Below are positions 53,684 through 61,123 of a stretch of 64,000 nt of DNA, one piece after another (positions within the stretch are counted from its first letter, which is position 1; every line of letters starts with the position of its first letter). The notes beneath the pieces are model-generated. The model saw only the letters and a program-made list of their open reading frames with translations. It was not told the DNA's origin and searched no databases. The stretch comes from Pseudomonas sp. AOB-7 (lineage in GTDB: Bacteria > Pseudomonadota > Gammaproteobacteria > Pseudomonadales > Pseudomonadaceae). The translations under genes and the position numbers were made by a program. The DNA is taken from NCBI RefSeq assembly GCF_003696305.1, contig NZ_RFFK01000009.1, forward strand, positions 123,133 to 187,132, written 5' to 3'.

Positions 53684-54769
53684 ATGAAGATCGGAGTAAT
53701 AGGCGGCGGCCAGCTGGGCCGCATGCTGGCCCTGGCCGGCACCCCGCTGGGGATGAACTTCGCCTTCCTCGACCCGGCGCCGGACGCCTGCGCCCAGGCC
53801 CTCGGCGAACATATCCGCGCCGACTACGGCGACCAGGATCATCTGCGCCAGCTGGCCGACGAGGTCGACCTGGTCACCTTCGAGTTCGAGAGCGTGCCGG
53901 CCGAGACCGTGGCCTTCCTCTCCCAGTTCGTGCCGGTCTACCCCTCGGCCGAGGCGCTGCGCATCGCCCGCGACCGCTGGTTCGAAAAATCCATGTTCAA
54001 GGACCTGGGCATCCCCACGCCGGACTTCGCCGACATCCAGTCGCAGGCCGACCTCGATGCCGCGGTGGCCGCCATCGGTCTGCCGGCGGTGCTCAAGACC
54101 CGCACCCTGGGCTACGACGGCAAGGGCCAGAAGGTCCTGCGCAAGCCCGAGGACGTGACTGGCGCCTTCGCCGAACTGGGCAGCGTGCCGTGCATCCTCG
54201 AGGGCTTCGTGCCCTTCACCGGCGAGGTGTCGCTGATCGCCGTGCGCGCCCGCGACGGCGAGACGCGCTTCTACCCGCTGGTGCACAACCGCCACGACAG
54301 CGGCATCCTCGCCCTCTCGGTGGCCAGCAGCGCACACCCGCTGCAGGCGCTGGCCGAGGACTATGTCGGCCGCGTGCTGACCAAGCTCGACTACGTCGGC
54401 GTGCTGGCCTTCGAGTTCTTCGAGGTGGACGGCGGCCTCAAGGCCAACGAGATCGCCCCGCGCGTGCACAACTCCGGGCACTGGACCATCGAAGGCGCCG
54501 AGTGCAGCCAGTTCGAGAACCACCTGCGTGCCGTCGCCGGCCTGCCGCTGGGCTCCACCGCCAAGCTGGGCGAGAGCGCCATGCTCAACTTCATCGGCAC
54601 GGTACCGGCGGTAAGCGACGTGGTGGCGATCAAGGACTGCCATCTGCACCACTACGGCAAGGCGTTCAAGGTCGGCCGCAAGGTTGGCCACGCCACCCTG
54701 CGCAGCGCCGACCGCGCCAGTCTCGACACCGGCATCGCGGCCGTCGAAGCGCTGATCGCCAAGGGCTGA
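53684..54769 (+). CDS. purK: N5-carboxyaminoimidazole ribonucleotide synthase
   Basis: 361 residues, ATP-grasp fold. It starts MKIGVIGGGQLGRMLALAG. The ATP site VLKTRTLGYDGKGQ and the metal-binding ends EFFEVDGGLKANEIAPRVHN are intact. It carboxylates AIR with bicarbonate and ATP to give N5-CAIR, the substrate of PurE. Confidence 0.97.
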   Translation: MKIGVIGGGQLGRMLALAGTPLGMNFAFLDPAPDACAQALGEHIRADYGDQDHLRQLADEVDLVTFEFESVPAETVAFLSQFVPVYPSAEALRIARDRWFEKSMFKDLGIPTPDFADIQSQADLDAAVAAIGLPAVLKTRTLGYDGKGQKVLRKPEDVTGAFAELGSVPCILEGFVPFTGEVSLIAVRARDGETRFYPLVHNRHDSGILALSVASSAHPLQALAEDYVGRVLTKLDYVGVLAFEFFEVDGGLKANEIAPRVHNSGHWTIEGAECSQFENHLRAVAGLPLGSTAKLGESAMLNFIGTVPAVSDVVAIKDCHLHHYGKAFKVGRKVGHATLRSADRASLDTGIAAVEALIAKG

Positions 54770-54788
54770 AACGGCGATTGGCGACTAA

Positions 54789-54818
54789 GCTCTTGGACGA
54801 CGGCCGTCGTCCAAGAGC
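54789..54818. repeat. Perfect 30-bp palindrome between purK and the next gene
   Basis: GCTCTTGGACGACGG is followed without a gap by its exact reverse complement. It ends 7 bp before the ATG of the next gene and covers its likely ribosome-binding region. No T-run follows, so it is not a classical terminator. It could be an operator, a strong translation-blocking hairpin, or a Rho-independent-like 3' end of purEK. Confidence 0.75.
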
Positions 54819-54825
54819 CCCCTCC

Positions 54826-55590
54826 ATGAAGCGCCTGCTCGCCCTGCTGCCCCTGCTGTTCGCCATGACCGGCGTCGCTGCACAGGAGGTGCTGCGCGTC
54901 GATTTCCGCGAACGCCCGCCGGAGATGCGCGCCGTCGACGGCCTGCCCAGCGGCCCGCTGATCAGCGTGCTGGAAACCGCCGCACAACGCCTCGGCGTGC
55001 GCCTGCACTGGCGCCAGGCGCCCTTCCTGCGCAGCCTCGACGACCTGCGCTCGGGGCGCGTCGACCTGGTACCGCGGGTGCTGCTCACCGAGCAGCGCCG
55101 CGCCTATATCCACTACCTGCCGAGCATTGGCAGCCAGCGCCTGAACGTGCGCTTTATCGTCCGCCCGGGACGCGAAGCCGAACTGGCGCGCTACGCCGAC
55201 CTGTACCAGCAGAACCTGGGGGTCAAACGCGGCACCGCCTATTTCGAGCCGTTCGACAGCGACGACCGACTCGGTCGCGTCTACGCCAGCGACGACGCGC
55301 AGCTCGCGGCGATGTTCCGCGCCGGCCGCCTGGACGCCCTGGCCATTCTCGACCCGGCGGCCATCGAGGCGCAGTTCGCCGCGATGAAGTTTCGCGACTA
55401 CAGCTACGCGCAGTACGCCCACGAACAGCTGCTCGGCAACCACTTCGGTGCCTCGCTCAAGCGCTACCACAGCGACCACCGCGCCCTCTACGAACGCCTG
55501 GGCGAGGAACTCCAGCGCATGCGCGACCAGGGCGAAGTCAGCCTGATCTACCACCGTTACGGCGTACCGGCGCCGGACATGGCGAACTGA
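54826..55590 (+). CDS. Periplasmic solute-binding-like protein (family 3 type)
   Basis: 254 residues with a signal peptide (about 1-19, ending GVAAQ). The mature part resembles a small amino-acid-binding-type protein (PLISVLETAAQRLGVRLHWRQ, DLRSGRVDLVPRVLLTEQR, LDALAILDPAAIEAQF). No transporter genes are near, so it may serve a sensor or an unlinked system. There is little purine-rich sequence before the ATG, and a perfect palindrome lies there instead. Confidence 0.82.
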   Translation: MKRLLALLPLLFAMTGVAAQEVLRVDFRERPPEMRAVDGLPSGPLISVLETAAQRLGVRLHWRQAPFLRSLDDLRSGRVDLVPRVLLTEQRRAYIHYLPSIGSQRLNVRFIVRPGREAELARYADLYQQNLGVKRGTAYFEPFDSDDRLGRVYASDDAQLAAMFRAGRLDALAILDPAAIEAQFAAMKFRDYSYAQYAHEQLLGNHFGASLKRYHSDHRALYERLGEELQRMRDQGEVSLIYHRYGVPAPDMAN

Positions 55591-55657
55591 CAGCGCCTCG
55601 CGCCTGTCTCATGCACCGTCTGCCGCACGCGCGGCGCCCCTCAAGGAGAAACGCCAC

Positions 55658-55903
55658 ATGGGTATCATCGGCACCATCTTCATCGGCCTGATCGTCGGCC
55701 TGATCGCCCGCTTCCTCAAGCCGGGCGACGACAGCATGGGCTGGATCATGACCATCCTGCTCGGCATCGGCGGCTCCATCGCCGCCACCTACGGCGGCCA
55801 GGCGCTGGGCATTTACCAGGCCGGCCAGGCGGCCGGTTTCGTCGGCGCGGTGATCGGCGCCGTCGTTCTGCTGATAATCTACGGCGCCATCAAGAAGGGC
55901 TAA
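55658..55903 (+). CDS. GlsB/YeaQ/YmgE family stress-response membrane protein
   Basis: 81 residues, three membrane helices with the family pattern GIIGTIFIGLIVGLIARFLKPG, GWIMTILLGIGGSIAATYGG and a last hydrophobic helix. Small inner-membrane proteins of this group are often induced under stress; the mechanism is not known. AAGGAG precedes the ATG. Confidence 0.9.
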   Translation: MGIIGTIFIGLIVGLIARFLKPGDDSMGWIMTILLGIGGSIAATYGGQALGIYQAGQAAGFVGAVIGAVVLLIIYGAIKKG

Positions 55904-55917
55904 GCGCTCCTCTGCAG

Positions 55918-55977
55918 GAGCCGGTTGGCCGGCGATGTTGCCGTCAACAATCGCCCGCTTGGCCGGCTCTGGCTTTT
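55918..55977 (+). repeat. REP-type two-stem element, also a likely terminator
   Basis: The outer stem GAGCCGG/CCGGCTC (55918-55924 with 55963-55969) encloses an inner stem GGCGAT/ATCGCC (55931-55936 with 55950-55955), followed by TGGCTTTT. The sequence GGAGCCGG-N-GCCGGCGAT is the hallmark of the abundant REP elements of Pseudomonas. It can end the YeaQ-type transcript. Confidence 0.7.
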
Positions 55978-56002
55978 CCGCCGTCACGAGACTCCACCCA
56001 CC

Positions 56003-56539
56003 ATGCGCCACCTGCTGCTCGCCCTGCTGCTGTTCACCGGCCTGGCCCACGCCGAACTGCCGGAAACCGACTGGCTCGACCTGATGCCTCCCGAGGACCG
56101 CCAGGCTCTCGAAGAAATGCCCGAACTTCAGCACCAGGGCCCGGAGGGCGACAGCACCTTCTACGCCCCGGGCGGCCTGCGCCAGCAGGAGCAGAACCTG
56201 CCGGCGGTGATGTACTCGAGCAAAACCGTGGCCGAGCTGGACGGCAAGGCCCTGCGCCTGGGCGGCTACCCGGTGCCGCTGGAAAACGACGAGCAGGGCA
56301 ACAGCACCCTGTTCTTCCTCGTGCCCTACCCCGGCGCCTGCATCCATGTCCCGCCACCGCCGCCCAACCAGCTGGTGCTGGTGCGCTACCCCAAGGGCAT
56401 CCCGCTCGAGGACATCTACGCCCCGCTGTGGGTCAGCGGCACGCTGAAGGTGGAACAGGTCAGCAACGACCTGGCCGACGCGGCCTACGCCATGGACGCG
56501 GGCGAAGTACGCCTGGTGACCGACGAAGACCTCTACTGA
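56003..56539 (+). CDS. DUF3299 periplasmic protein
   Basis: 178 residues with a signal peptide (about 1-17, ending LAHA). The DUF3299 pattern is clear: DWLDLMPPEDRQALEEMP near the start and LFFLVPYPGACIHVPPPPPN in the core, with one cysteine. These proteins are often found with MacB-type transporter genes, none of which is present here. Role unknown. Confidence 0.87.
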   Translation: MRHLLLALLLFTGLAHAELPETDWLDLMPPEDRQALEEMPELQHQGPEGDSTFYAPGGLRQQEQNLPAVMYSSKTVAELDGKALRLGGYPVPLENDEQGNSTLFFLVPYPGACIHVPPPPPNQLVLVRYPKGIPLEDIYAPLWVSGTLKVEQVSNDLADAAYAMDAGEVRLVTDEDLY

Positions 56540-56739
56540 TCGCCCCGGAGCCCGCGCATGCGAGCCGTCGCAAACCGCGCAGTGGGCTCGCCTGACTGTC
56601 ACGGACAGGGTGTCGGCCTCCCATGCGGCTCGGCCTCCGTTGCGCGTCGTCGATTCGCCATGCAACCGCCATCACTCGGTCATCCTGCCGACATACGCCT
56701 GTCCCATCCTGCTCCCTCCAACCAGACAGGGAGCCTTCC

Positions 56740-58308
56740 ATGCACAAGTCAGTTCTCGCCGCCGGCCTGCTCGCCTGCGGCCTGGCCCAAGCCGCCGCCT
56801 CGCCCAAAGCCATCCAGCTGACGCCGCTCGGCAGTTACACCAGCGGCCTGTTCGGCCAGTCGGCAGCGGAGATCGTCGCCCACGACCCGGTCAGCCAGCG
56901 GCTGTTCGTGGTCAACGCCGCCAGCGGCCTGATCGACGTGCTGGATATCCGCGAGCCGAGCCGACCCACGCTACTGTTCAACCTCGACCTGTCTGCCCAT
57001 GGCGGGGCGGTGAACAGCGTCGCGGTGCGCGACGGGCTGATCGCCGCAGCGGTGGAGAACCGGGTGAAGACCGAGCCCGGTCGCGCCGTGTTCCTCGATC
57101 GCGACGGCCAGGTACTGGCCTCGGTGCAGGTCGGTGCCCTGCCGGACATGCTCGTCTTCACTCCGGACGGCAAACACCTGCTGGTAGCCAACGAGGGCGA
57201 ACCGAGCGACGACTACCTGACCGATCCGGAAGGCTCGGTGAGCATCGTCGAGCTGCCGAAGGACATCGCCAAACTGACCCAGGCCCAGGTCCGCACTGCC
57301 GACTTCCGCGCCTTCTCCCGCGCCGACCTGGACCCGTCGGTGCGCATCTTCGGCCCCAATGCCAGTGTCGCCCAGGACCTGGAACCGGAGTACATCAGCG
57401 TCGCCCACGACTCCAGAACCGCCTGGGTGACCCTGCAGGAAAACAACGCGGTGGCCGTGCTGGGTATCAAGCGCGGCCAGTTCAGGGCCATCCGCGGGCT
57501 CGGCTTCAAGGACCACAGCCTGGCCGGCAACGAACTGGACGCCAGCGACCGCGACAACCAGATCAATATCCGCAACTGGCCGGTGCTGGGCATGTACCAA
57601 CCCGACGCCATCGCCAGCTACCAGTACCGCGGGCGCACCTACCTGGTCACCGCCAACGAGGGCGACGCGCGCGACTACCCCGGATTCAGCGAAGAGGTGC
57701 GCCTGGGCAGTGCCAACTACCCGCTCAGCCCGCTGCACTTCCCGGATGCCGCCAGCCTCAAGCAGAACGCCAACCTTGGCCGCCTGACCGTTTCCAGCGC
57801 CAGCGGCTACAACCCGGCCAGCGGCTACTACGAAGCCATCCACGCCTTCGGTGGACGTTCCTTCTCGATCTGGAGCGAAGACCTCACCCAGGTCTACGAC
57901 AGCGGCGCCGACTTCGAGCGCATCACCGCCGCGGCCAATCCGCAGTTCTTCAACTCCGACCACGCCAGCAACAGCTTCGACAACCGCAGCGACAACAAGG
58001 GCCCGGAGCCGGAGGGGGTGACCCTGGCCAAGCTGTGGGGCAAGACCCACGCCTTCATCGGCCTGGAGCGCATCGGTGGAGTGATGGTCTACGACATCAG
58101 CCAGCCGCAGGCGCCGCAGTTCGTGCAGTACTTCAACAATCGCGACTTCGCCACCACCCCGGGCAGCGCCACCGCGGGCGACCTGGGTCCCGAGGGGCTG
58201 ATGGTGATCGAAGCCGAGCACAGCCCGATCGGCGTGCCGCTGCTGGTGGTGGGCAACGAAGTCAGCGGCACCACCAGTTTGTTCCGTATCGATCGCCAGC
58301 ATCGCTGA
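56740..58308 (+). CDS. Choice-of-anchor I family secreted beta-propeller protein
   Basis: 522 residues with a signal peptide (about 1-19, ending AQAAA). The body is a series of WD/YVTN-like blades (VAHDPVSQRLFVVNAASGLIDVLD, LPDMLVFTPDGKHLLVANEGEP, SVAHDSRTAWVTLQENNAVAVL). The block TYLVTANEGDARDY and the late NKGPEPEGVTL are typical of the choice-of-anchor I domain, which is related to esterase-like/phytase-like secreted enzymes. Here no C-terminal anchor is seen, so it is probably soluble in the periplasm or exported. Substrate unknown. Confidence 0.85.
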   Translation: MHKSVLAAGLLACGLAQAAASPKAIQLTPLGSYTSGLFGQSAAEIVAHDPVSQRLFVVNAASGLIDVLDIREPSRPTLLFNLDLSAHGGAVNSVAVRDGLIAAAVENRVKTEPGRAVFLDRDGQVLASVQVGALPDMLVFTPDGKHLLVANEGEPSDDYLTDPEGSVSIVELPKDIAKLTQAQVRTADFRAFSRADLDPSVRIFGPNASVAQDLEPEYISVAHDSRTAWVTLQENNAVAVLGIKRGQFRAIRGLGFKDHSLAGNELDASDRDNQINIRNWPVLGMYQPDAIASYQYRGRTYLVTANEGDARDYPGFSEEVRLGSANYPLSPLHFPDAASLKQNANLGRLTVSSASGYNPASGYYEAIHAFGGRSFSIWSEDLTQVYDSGADFERITAAANPQFFNSDHASNSFDNRSDNKGPEPEGVTLAKLWGKTHAFIGLERIGGVMVYDISQPQAPQFVQYFNNRDFATTPGSATAGDLGPEGLMVIEAEHSPIGVPLLVVGNEVSGTTSLFRIDRQHR

Positions 58309-58326
58309 ACGGGGCCGGCGGCAGAG

Positions 58327-58355
58327 AAAAGGCCGGGGGACGTGTCTGGCCTTTT
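58327..58355. terminator. Intrinsic terminator after the beta-propeller gene
   Basis: The stem AAAAGGCC (58327-58334) with GGCCTTTT (58348-58355), 13-nt loop, is symmetric enough to work in both directions. It lies 18 bp behind the stop. Confidence 0.75.
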
Positions 58356-58385
58356 CGATTCACGGAGGACCATTTGCCCTCTACT

Positions 58386-58417
58386 GACGCCAGACCGGCT
58401 AATGGGCGTCCTTTTTT
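58386..58417 (+). terminator. Second intrinsic terminator, in tandem
   Basis: GACGCC (58386-58391) pairs with GGCGTC (58405-58410), followed by CTTTTTTC. It directly precedes the remnant open frame at 58418. Confidence 0.75.
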
Positions 58418-58666
58418 CTCCAGGCAGTCTTCCTCGCCGACATCAGCCGCATGCCCGGCGTGATCGCCACCCTCTTCGCTCTGCCCAAGATGCGCGATTA
58501 CCACTACTGCATCCTTCTCGACCGCGACGCCCGCATCGCCCCACGCTATCCGAGTGGTGAAGGGGAGGTGCTGTGGTTGCAGTTGGAGGATGGGCGGTTG
58601 GTGGGGCAGAACGTGTTCAGGGAGGCGGGGGCGTTGGATAGGACGCTGAAGGCGGCTAATAGATGA
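58418..58666 (+). pseudogene. C-terminal fragment of an unidentified protein
   Basis: The frame reads LQAVFLADISRMPGVIATLF, then ALPKMRDYHYCILLDRDARI and so on to 58666, with an internal ATG at 58451. Protein-like sequence starts before that ATG without a start codon, and two terminators stand directly in front. It therefore looks like the end of a longer gene that lost its front. Codon choice (many TTG, GGG, GTG) differs from the neighbours, which suggests foreign origin. I do not recognise the family. A 71-residue protein from 58451 cannot be excluded. Confidence 0.5.
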
Positions 58667-58683
58667 GTAATCGAGTCGGATGC

Positions 58684-58705
58684 AGCGGAGCATCAATGCT
58701 CCGCT
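58684..58705. repeat. Perfect hairpin AGCGGAGCAT/ATGCTCCGCT
   Basis: A 10-bp stem with a 2-nt loop between the remnant and the converging secreted gene. No T-run. The rest of 58667-58787 shows only a small CCTCC...GGAGG hairpin (58769-58784). Confidence 0.5.
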
Positions 58706-58787
58706 ACCATCTGAGTTAGCCAGCTAACTCCTTGGCCATGCCTTTGGCCTGATCCCTTTTACCCGTCCTCCTTTCTGGAGGGTCGTT

Positions 58788-59549
58788 TCAGTTGGCCTCA
58801 ATGCCTAGCAACAGATCCGTGGGTGTCAGGCGTTTCAGTGTATGCGTGACAGGATCCATCTCCACATCCAGTGCCAGTGGCGTGATGCCATCCGCGTCAT
58901 ACACCAAATAGGCGTTGCCGCTGCTCATCTCATAGGTTTTCGCACCTGCAGTCGCTATGGTCTTTGGGGTCGCAGACATCAGCTCCTCGACCGAGCTGTA
59001 GCGCAGTGCCACATCAACCTCGCCCAGTCGATCGAGGCGCGCTTCGACCGTTTGAGGGGGCTCGGCCATCACGGACTGTAGGGATACTGTATTGGATGCT
59101 TCGATCCACTTATCCGAGTAGGCGAAAATCAGATCTTCGTACTTGCTCGTCAGTGGTTTATCCAAATTGCACACAGCCTTGCGAATGGACATGCCATTCT
59201 GCCCATTGCGGATATTGCCGTACACGCAGTTAATGAATGGGTCTTTTCCCTTCAGGGTGAGGGTATAAAATACTTCGAAATAGGTATTTGATCCGGCGTT
59301 TTCGTAAGCTAGCGCGGGCTCATTATTGAACGAGACTAGCATTCTGGAGGTCTGTCCTGCGTAGCCCACTATATCGGTGAGTACTTTGACGTCATTTTCC
59401 AAACTGATCGTCAACTCACTAGTGCATATATTCGCCTGGTAGGTTTCCGTAACGCCTTTTCTAAAAAAGGTGAGGGTGTTCCTCTGCGCTTGTACGGCAG
59501 TAGCCAGCGCAAGTGTTAACAATAGCGTGGCGGGTAGAATTTGCTTCAT
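58788..59549 (-). CDS. Hypothetical secreted protein, possible accessory of the toxin cluster
   Basis: 253 residues with a signal peptide (about 1-21, ending AVQAQ). The mature protein is beta-rich with three cysteines (ANICTSELT, FINCVYGN, KAVCNLDK) and no domain I recognise. It lies behind the three candidate immunity genes on the same strand, with a 167-bp AT-rich gap, and its own base composition is intermediate. It may be unrelated, a fourth immunity protein, or an envelope protein. AGGA stands 9 nt before the ATG. Confidence 0.72.
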   Translation of the reverse strand: MKQILPATLLLTLALATAVQAQRNTLTFFRKGVTETYQANICTSELTISLENDVKVLTDIVGYAGQTSRMLVSFNNEPALAYENAGSNTYFEVFYTLTLKGKDPFINCVYGNIRNGQNGMSIRKAVCNLDKPLTSKYEDLIFAYSDKWIEASNTVSLQSVMAEPPQTVEARLDRLGEVDVALRYSSVEELMSATPKTIATAGAKTYEMSSGNAYLVYDADGITPLALDVEMDPVTHTLKRLTPTDLLLGIEAN

Positions 59550-59716
59550 GGGCGAAGGTTCCTGGGCTGCAGATACCTCTTTGAGAACGGCTTCGAATTT
59601 CTGTGCCCCCTGCGATAAGGCTCACTGATCGCTACTACTCCTAAAGTAAAATATATACCCTTTTGGATCATTTTTTGCCTAAGAGCCGTAAATCAGCCAA
59701 ACATAACCTCCAGCAC

Positions 59717-60082
59717 CTAGATAATAGCCTTAAAAAATATTTCCTTCTCTTTATACTTTTTTATCATGCACTGTAGATTATTTGCACGTTCTGCTCTGGT
59801 ACCTATAGATTCCAGAGTTTCAGCGCGACAAATCCTTTCGATAAATTCATCCCATATGATATCGGCTGCCTCCAGTCGCTCCATCTGCTCTTCACGGTTT
59901 ATTATCGCCCCCTGCGCAAACTCAACGGCATCACTGTAGGTCAGTGCAGATAATTCTCGCTGCATCTCTAGCTCAAACTGTAGTCGCGCCTCTATCTCTT
60001 GCTGTTGTTCTAACTCCTCTTCTAGTCCAGCATGAGCCAATCCAATGAAAAGTAACGCAACGACTATAGCCCTACCAACCAC
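59717..60082 (-). CDS. Small secreted protein, candidate immunity factor 3
   Basis: 121 residues with a signal peptide (about 1-17, ending LAHA). The mature part is acidic and strongly helical (EEELEQQQEIEARLQFELEM), with two cysteines (ERICRAE, NLQCMIKK) that could form a disulfide. I chose the GTG at 60082, which has AGGAG 7 nt upstream; the GTG two codons earlier is too close to it. AT-rich compared with the chromosome. Third of three secreted small proteins behind a T6SS-type effector. No family recognised. Confidence 0.68.
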   Translation of the reverse strand: MVGRAIVVALLFIGLAHAGLEEELEQQQEIEARLQFELEMQRELSALTYSDAVEFAQGAIINREEQMERLEAADIIWDEFIERICRAETLESIGTRAERANNLQCMIKKYKEKEIFFKAII

Positions 60083-60160
60083 ATGCACACTCCTTTCTCT
60101 AGCTGAGTCTATCTAGCGGCACGGAGTACATTGCCATCCATAATGCCTGCCCCGTATTGC

Positions 60161-60583
60161 TCATTCCAAGTCAAGCAAACTTCCCTGAACAGTTTCTGGA
60201 ATGCAGGCTATATAGGTTAAGTACTTAGATTTTTTTTTAACCAAGACCCCATGCTTGGGCTCCTGCGTCGCTGCCACTCTATTAATCTTTGTCATCACTC
60301 CGTACGTATAGGCGCCATTTGAAAAAGTTATAGAATTCGAAAGCTCATTCCCAGAAACACTGCCTATGGCGATCTCTACATCTGCCATTGATCGTGTCAA
60401 CTTAAGTTCTGGCGGATAACCGCTCCTACCAAATGAGTACGTCACCATGCCTCTATCTTTGTACACCTCAATATTCTTATTATTTTTTGTTTCGCACATA
60501 AATACGGGCGCATGGCTTTCCGCGCCACCTGACACTACAGGAAGGCACACAGTAAAAGCTAAAACCAAATTAATAAATTTCAT
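60161..60583 (-). CDS. Small secreted protein, candidate immunity factor 2
   Basis: 140 residues with a signal peptide (about 1-20). The mature part is beta-rich with two cysteines (FMCETKNNKN and YIACIPETV). Patterns such as VFMCETKNNKNIEVYKDRG resemble small periplasmic lysozyme-inhibitor-like folds, but I cannot assign a family. The ribosome-binding site is weak. AT-rich. Located 102 bp behind the previous gene of the cluster. Confidence 0.7.
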   Translation of the reverse strand: MKFINLVLAFTVCLPVVSGGAESHAPVFMCETKNNKNIEVYKDRGMVTYSFGRSGYPPELKLTRSMADVEIAIGSVSGNELSNSITFSNGAYTYGVMTKINRVAATQEPKHGVLVKKKSKYLTYIACIPETVQGSLLDLE

Positions 60584-60685
60584 TTAGCGCGCAACTTTGA
60601 AGACCACTCCAGAGAGGAGAATTTTTATTTATCCAACCACATCATCAGGCCAACACCACCTCTTTCTCTAAAAGCTGCACTTAAG

Positions 60686-61123
60686 TCAATCAGTACGTTG
60701 AGGATCCGTACATATCATGTCTGACAACGCCCCACCCTTAGCCTCGACAGTACAACTCTGAACATACTCCCCAGGTTCTTCATTCAGAAGATAGTTAAAC
60801 TCAAAACTGACGGCACTACCATGAAATACTATTTTTGAAAAACCTGCATATGAAAAACCCTCCGCCAGAGACAGGCCATTCATTTCACAAATATCCTTTC
60901 GCTCAACAACAGCCCAGTCATCCCTAGGGCTTACCAATTCAAGTCTAAGGCATGGAAATGGCGACTCCGAATTGAATCGAGTATATCTAAATACAAAACC
61001 TTCAACTCTCTTAACATTAACCTCTACCGCATACCGATACACATCCGTATCGGCAATGGAATAAATTGGCAAAACACCTAGTAATAATGCTGCAAGCAGA
61101 ATATTCCGACGTATTCTATTCAT
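60686..61123 (-). CDS. Small secreted protein, candidate immunity factor 1 (next to the effector)
   Basis: 145 residues with an N-terminal signal peptide (about 1-24, ending SIAD). The mature part is beta-rich with four cysteines (FPCLRLE, DICEMNG, QSCTVEA, DMICTDP), enough for two disulfides. It overlaps the end of the effector gene by 8 bp, the tight coupling usual for an effector and its cognate immunity gene. A periplasmic address fits protection against a peptidoglycan-cleaving toxin. No family recognised; the immunity role is inferred from position, export and size. Confidence 0.75.
   Translation of the reverse strand: MNRIRRNILLAALLLGVLPIYSIADTDVYRYAVEVNVKRVEGFVFRYTRFNSESPFPCLRLELVSPRDDWAVVERKDICEMNGLSLAEGFSYAGFSKIVFHGSAVSFEFNYLLNEEPGEYVQSCTVEAKGGALSDMICTDPQRTD

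Noticed and set aside
56596..56608. CTGTCACGGACAG upstream of the beta-propeller gene as a Pho box
   Set aside because: It is an inverted repeat of CTGTC, not two direct CTGTCAT repeats at 11-bp spacing, so it does not fit a PhoB site.
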